From Stictocephala bisonia (lineage: Eukaryota; Arthropoda; Insecta; Hemiptera; Membracidae), in assembly GCA_035578905.1 (NCBI GenBank), contig JAQJVL010000289.1:872760-936759 (forward strand): a DNA stretch of 64,000 nucleotides, in the 5' to 3' direction. Shown here piece after piece: positions 60,201 to 64,000 of the stretch. The notes under the pieces were generated by a model. The model was given only the letters and a program-made list of their open reading frames with translations, was not told the DNA's origin and ran no database searches. Made by a program: the position numbers and the translations under genes. Numbering within the stretch: position 1 is the stretch's first letter; each line of letters begins with the position of its first letter.

Positions 60201-60995
60201 CCTCCCACTATAAACTTGTTTATAGTATACTACAACAAACCTCATACTTCTGGCTTGTTGGCCAGGTGAACAAGCAGAACTCTTACTTGAAAGTACAGCT
60301 AATAACAGGAAAAGTTCTGCTACAGCAAACCTCCCACTATAAACTTGTTTATAGTATACTACAACAAACCTCATACTCCTGGCTTGTTGGCCAGGTGAAC
60401 AAGCAGAACTCTTACTTGAAAGTACAGCTAATAACAGGAAAAGTTCTGCTACAGCAAACCTCCTGCTATAAACTTGTTTATAGTATACTACAACAAACCT
60501 CATACTCCTGGCTTGTTGGCCAGGTGAACAAGCAGAACTCTTACTTGAAAGTACAGCTAATAACAGGAAAAGTTCTGCGCTACAGCAAACCTCCTGCTAT
60601 AAACTTGTTTATAGTATACTACAACAAACCTCATACTCCTGGCTTGTTGTCCAGATGAACAAGCAGAACTCTAACCTGAAAGTACAGCTAATAACAGGAA
60701 AAGTTCTGCTACAGCAAACCTCCTGCTATAAACTTGTTTATAGTATACTACAACAAACCTCATACTCCTGGCTTGTTGGCCAGGTGAACAAGCAGAACTC
60801 TTACTTGAAAGTACAGCTAATAACAGGAAAAGTTCTGCTACAGCAAACCTCCTGCTATAAACTTGTTTATAGTATACTACAACAAACCTTATACTCCTGG
60901 CTTGTTGCCCAGGTGAACAAGCAGAACTCTAACCTGAAAGTACAGCTAATAACAGGAAAAGTTCTGCTACAGCAAACCTCCTGCTATAAATATTC
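57290..60995. repeat. 129-bp satellite, about 28 copies
   Basis: The unit runs CTCCTGGCTTGTTGGCCAGG, TGAACAAGCAGAACTCTTAC, TTGAAAGTACAGCTAATAAC, AGGAAAAGTTCTGCTACAGC, AAACCTCCCACTATAAACTTG, TTTATAGTATACTACAACAAACCTCATA (129 bp). The two half-units share an AAACCTC-core, suggesting an ancestral dimer. The first three copies (57290-57600) are divergent and partly truncated. Because 129 = 3 x 43, both strands stay open: 499 codons on plus (58585-60084) and 331 on minus (59854-58859). Indel variants (TTCTGCGCTACAGC, a 6-bp CATCCA insertion) interrupt or preserve frame without pattern, so coding is not supported. Confidence 0.97.
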
Positions 60996-61893
60996 CAGGG
61001 TTACCGTTTGCCTGAGAGAGCTGAAAATTTGTAAAGTTAATAACAAGAAAGTGTTAGTTTCAGTACATTTTCTTTTTGTACTATTGTAAATGTTTAAAAT
61101 GTAACGTTTACTTGAATTGTTTTTCTACCTACATGTAATATTCTAGTTTATAAATTAACAAATATACTTTTCGCATGATCATTAAAATCTAATAAAAGTT
61201 ATTCAAAAGAGTAATTCTTTATTCGGTAATATTTATTACTTATTTAGTAATAGGTATGAGTGTTATCTTTTTGTATAATTTGTAAATCTTTTTTTAATGC
61301 AGTTTAGTCCTATTCTTACCTTCAAGGCCTCTTGTTTGAAAACATTTTCCGTTGTGAATAAGAATACATCTTGTTCCAGATTATCATACTACAAAAATAA
61401 AAACAAAATTAGTTAGTACTTTATGGTTCTTGAGAATTTTCTTATTGGAATTATTATTTAAATTCGATACAAGTAATAAAACATTCCAATAAATTTTAAA
61501 GTTTAATCGCAATTTACTCACAACGACTAATAATAATTTTTCTTTAAACACATTATAAATCTAAATGTTTTATTAATTGTTTTGAATGTTTGACAATGAC
61601 TACCCCGTTATCGAAGAGCCTCATAAATAAATTTTAAAATATATTGGAATATTTGATTATTTATATATTTTTAAATAATTAATATTTGTTGAAACTTACA
61701 CAAATCATTATTGATATCAACTCTACAACCTATTATTGTATTATATTACATTCATTTAATAAATTCGCCCTTGTATTACTCAAGCAATGCAATGTGCCAC
61801 AGCATTACTTCATATTATAGGACATTGTTTTTAATTGTTAAACCTTGGTTCATTAGTAGTAAATTGTTAAAGACTATTTCATTACTAATAAAA
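60996..61893. other. AT-rich non-coding stretch
   Basis: No gene or ordered repeat is seen. Confidence 0.5.
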
Positions 61894-61956
61894 TATTACC
61901 ATAAACATCAACAATTTATTCTAAAAAACTGTTCTTTAAATAAAATAATAAATTTA
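61894..61956. repeat. Outer inverted-repeat arm, left (pairs with 62621-62683)
   Basis: TATTACCATAAACATCAACA, then ATTTATTCTA and GTTCTTTAAATAAAATAATA, is the reverse complement of 62621-62683 with about one mismatch over 63 bp. The overlapping 98-codon open frame is not a gene candidate. Confidence 0.85.
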
Positions 61957-62181
61957 GAATATAACGTAAAGAATAAACTTATATCACTGCTGATGATTCA
62001 TCTCTAAGACGCCGATCGTCAGATATGGGCGAATATGAGGGGTGAATGAGTGTGATGAGTGAAGATGAACGAGTTTAGTCGTTGTAATTAACGTCGAGTG
62101 TACTTTCAAAAGAGTAATTTATTATTTATTTACTAATAATTTAATAGTTTTTTAATTAGCATAATACGTGCTGGTACATAT

Positions 62182-62410
62182 ACAGTACAAGTAAACGTCA
62201 CACAACACACATTTATTACAATATAAGCACAAAATGCACAAATTAACATTAATTCTGTTGTGAATACCTCTGGTCTGAGGAAGGTGAGCGTGGTTCACCG
62301 AAATCGATCACCATAATATTTGTGCATTTTGTGCTTGTATTGTAGTATATTTGTGCATTTTGTGCTTATATTGTAATAAATGTGTGTTGTGTGACGTTTA
62401 CTTGTACTGT
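62182..62410 (+). mobile_element. Penelope-like terminal hairpin with internal hammerhead motif
   Basis: The 62-bp arms 62182-62243 and 62349-62410 are almost exact reverse complements (ACAGTACAAGTAAACGTCAC outer end). Part of the right arm (ATATTTGTGCATTTTGTGCTT) is tandemly repeated at 62317 and 62348. Between the arms sits a hammerhead-type core. Terminal repeats bearing hammerhead ribozymes, with complex direct/inverted arrangement, are a hallmark of Penelope-like retroelements. No RT or GIY-YIG ORF is nearby, so this is at most a non-coding remnant or end fragment. Confidence 0.6.
62271..62313 (+). ncRNA. Candidate minimal hammerhead ribozyme
   Basis: The conserved boxes occur in order. 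Stem I 5' strand is TGGT (62271-62274). Box CTGAGGA is at 62275-62281. Stem II GGTGA/TCACC (62283-62287 with 62295-62299) has a 7-nt loop. Box GAAA is at 62300-62303. A very short palindromic stem III region, ATCGAT (62303-62308), comes next. ATC ending at 62309 is the NUH cleavage triplet, and stem I 3' strand ACCA is at 62310-62313. Predicted cleavage follows C62309. One extra A (62282) separates the first box from stem II. Minimal stem III with a palindromic loop is the form described for Penelope-like elements, thought to act as dimers. Activity is untested. Confidence 0.6.
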
Positions 62411-62620
62411 AATAATTTAATAATATTTCTTGAAAAAAACTGTTAAATCATAAAGTCTCTTTCAGATAGTATTTGTTGTTCTTATGTCTTCTTATAAATG
62501 TTTATAAATTTATTAAATTTATATATTTTTTATTATATTTATATTATATTTATATTTATATAATATATTATATTTATATATTTATAAATTTATATATTTT
62601 TATAAATATAAATATTTATA

Positions 62621-62683
62621 TAAATTTATTATTTTATTTAAAGAACAGTTTTTAAGAATAAATTGTTGATGTTTATGGTAATA
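62621..62683. repeat. Outer inverted-repeat arm, right (pairs with 61894-61956)
   Basis: Reverse complement of the left arm. Together the arms enclose ~660 bp including the hammerhead hairpin and an AT-rich palindromic stretch at 62500-62620. Confidence 0.85.
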
Positions 62684-62910
62684 ATTACATAATTATACCC
62701 TCGTAAAATATGTGACCTCAGCCTTCTATTTTCTTCTTTGAAACCGTGATATGTTCAAGAATTAAACTTCAACTGAATACAATCAATGTTAAGCTATCTA
62801 ACGCTAAAAAGATGTAAAACCACATCACGTTTATAAATATAATTATTTTCATTTCAATAACTTTTAAGTATTAAATTATTTCGATTATCACCGTTTGAGC
62901 TTTTACAATT

Positions 62911-62977
62911 GGAGAGTACATTAGTGGGTTAAATCTCTACTTCAAAACTTAAAGGCTGTAAGTTCGATCCTAACCAA
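62911..62977 (+). repeat. Possible tRNA-derived SINE head
   Basis: GGAGAGTACATTAGTGGGTT is followed about 40 nt later by TAAGTTCGATCC, a B-box-like word. No closing stem or family partner was confirmed. Confidence 0.35.
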
Positions 62978-63047
62978 AGCACTAATTAACAGTTTAATTC
63001 AAAAAGGGTTAATTTTAAAAACAGTTCGAGCCGAAAAGCCACTAGTT

Positions 63048-63365
63048 ATTTATTCGTTATCTAGCTAGTGTTGTTAATAATAACGAAGACACAGTCACCA
63101 GTTCTCACACACACACACATATATATGCAATAACAATCCTTCCTGTCGGCACAGAAATTATGTGCACCCGAGATTGAAGGATGTTTTCTAAGAAGCTAAG
63201 AAGCAGGCGAAAACTCCAATCACACCATTGTTGTTGGCATTTAATTGTGTGTTATTATATAAGAGTTTTAAAATTTATTAGAAGTTTTAATAATTTGTAT
63301 CCTAGTTGGAACACTTAAAATCCGGAAATTTAACTAATTCTGACTGTTCATCAAATTTACACCTT
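63048..63365. repeat. Paralogous empty site of the transposon insertion
   Basis: The left part 63048-63122 matches 49078-49149, and the right part 63123-63365 matches 56624-56850, with nothing inserted between them. The junction lies at a TATATATG run that corresponds to the TA target. Confidence 0.75.
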
Positions 63366-64000
63366 TATTACTAAAATGCCCGTCAATATATCACATATAT
63401 ATTTTAATACGATTAGAATTTTATCTTTTCAAGGAAAAAAGTTCTTCACTTATTTCAAACAGTGTTTCCTTGGCTTCTAGAGGTCGTAAAACTAATTAAA
63501 TGGTCTTGTTGTAATTCTTATTACATGTATAGTTACGATAAATTTTGTTCATATTTATAAACAAATAAAGTAATTTTTAATTGATTTATATCAATATAAT
63601 ATCACTGCCTTTACTAGTGTATATGAAAATAACTTATTGTATCTATACATCTATTAAGGATTATAACAAGACCAAGTAATTATTTTTACGATCTCTTACA
63701 GCCAAGAAAACAATGTTTCAGGTAATTGATATACCTTTTTTTTAGATTACAACATTCTAAAATTTATGAAACTCATATGAAACAATCTATGAACCACGTA
63801 TTAAAATATAAATTTGATACATTAATGGGTTTTTTAGTAATAATGGTGTACAGTCAAAATTAGTTAAGACTCCGGTACTTTTAAAATTATTAAATTTATA
63901 GTAAAATCTTAAAATTCATATGTCATGACGTTCAATTAAATGTGAAAAATAATAGCTATGATTGGATTGTCATAGGCCTCTTTGTTTTGTAGAAAACAGC
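63366..64000. other. AT-rich non-coding stretch
   Basis: No gene or ordered repeat is seen to the window end. Confidence 0.5.

Overview
This is a eukaryotic, strongly AT-rich, gene-poor window made almost entirely of repetitive DNA. I found no convincing host protein-coding gene. The host is most likely an insect or another arthropod. The evidence is a degenerate CCTAA/TTAGG block (TTAGG is the usual insect telomere unit), a mariner-like transposase with the N-terminal HTH (DUF4817 type) common in insect genomes, jockey/CR1-type non-LTR retrotransposons, and tRNA-derived SINEs. I cannot name the species from sequence alone.

Layout. 0-10 kb: AT-rich non-coding DNA with a degenerate ~90-98 bp repeat, a small hairpin (4503), a 149-bp-arm inverted repeat (5130-5491) and a CCTAA-like block (5640-6360). 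10-20 kb: a tRNA-SINE, a 64-bp satellite, a TA-flanked DNA transposon (13666-15863) whose left end has become a minisatellite, and a non-LTR 3' remnant whose coding tail is triplicated (17984-18515). 20-33 kb: a (GT)n/(GCGT)n/(GT)n microsatellite, several arrays of one dispersed G-rich ~32-bp minisatellite family, a 32-bp satellite with a 448-bp higher-order unit, a second long inverted repeat (28490-28843) and a MITE (30874-31266). 33-44 kb: mostly unrecognised AT-rich DNA, a complete-looking SINE (39052), more of the G-rich minisatellite, and a two-word (9/8 bp) array (42003-42925). 44.9-48.9 kb: a ~4 kb satellite of 78-bp units.

49.15-56.62 kb is the most gene-like part. A Tc1/mariner-superfamily transposon with ~360-390 bp terminal inverted repeats and a TA target duplication carries a decayed transposase on the minus strand. 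That transposase is split by a plus-strand non-LTR retrotransposon with an intact 264-aa ORF1 and a ~960-codon ORF2 (endonuclease plus reverse transcriptase). A related, uninterrupted copy of the transposon's flanks lies at 63048-63365 and serves as a paralogous empty site.

57.3-61.0 kb is a satellite of 129-bp units, open in frames on both strands because 129 is a multiple of three. 61.9-62.7 kb holds nested inverted repeats around a candidate hammerhead ribozyme of the Penelope-like-element type (62271-62313), the most distinctive RNA-level signal in the window.

The only genes that work together here are those of the mobile elements: ORF1 (RNA chaperone-like) and ORF2 (endonuclease/RT) of the retrotransposon. 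The long ORFs inside the satellites and in the GT tract are best read as artefacts of repeat periodicity.
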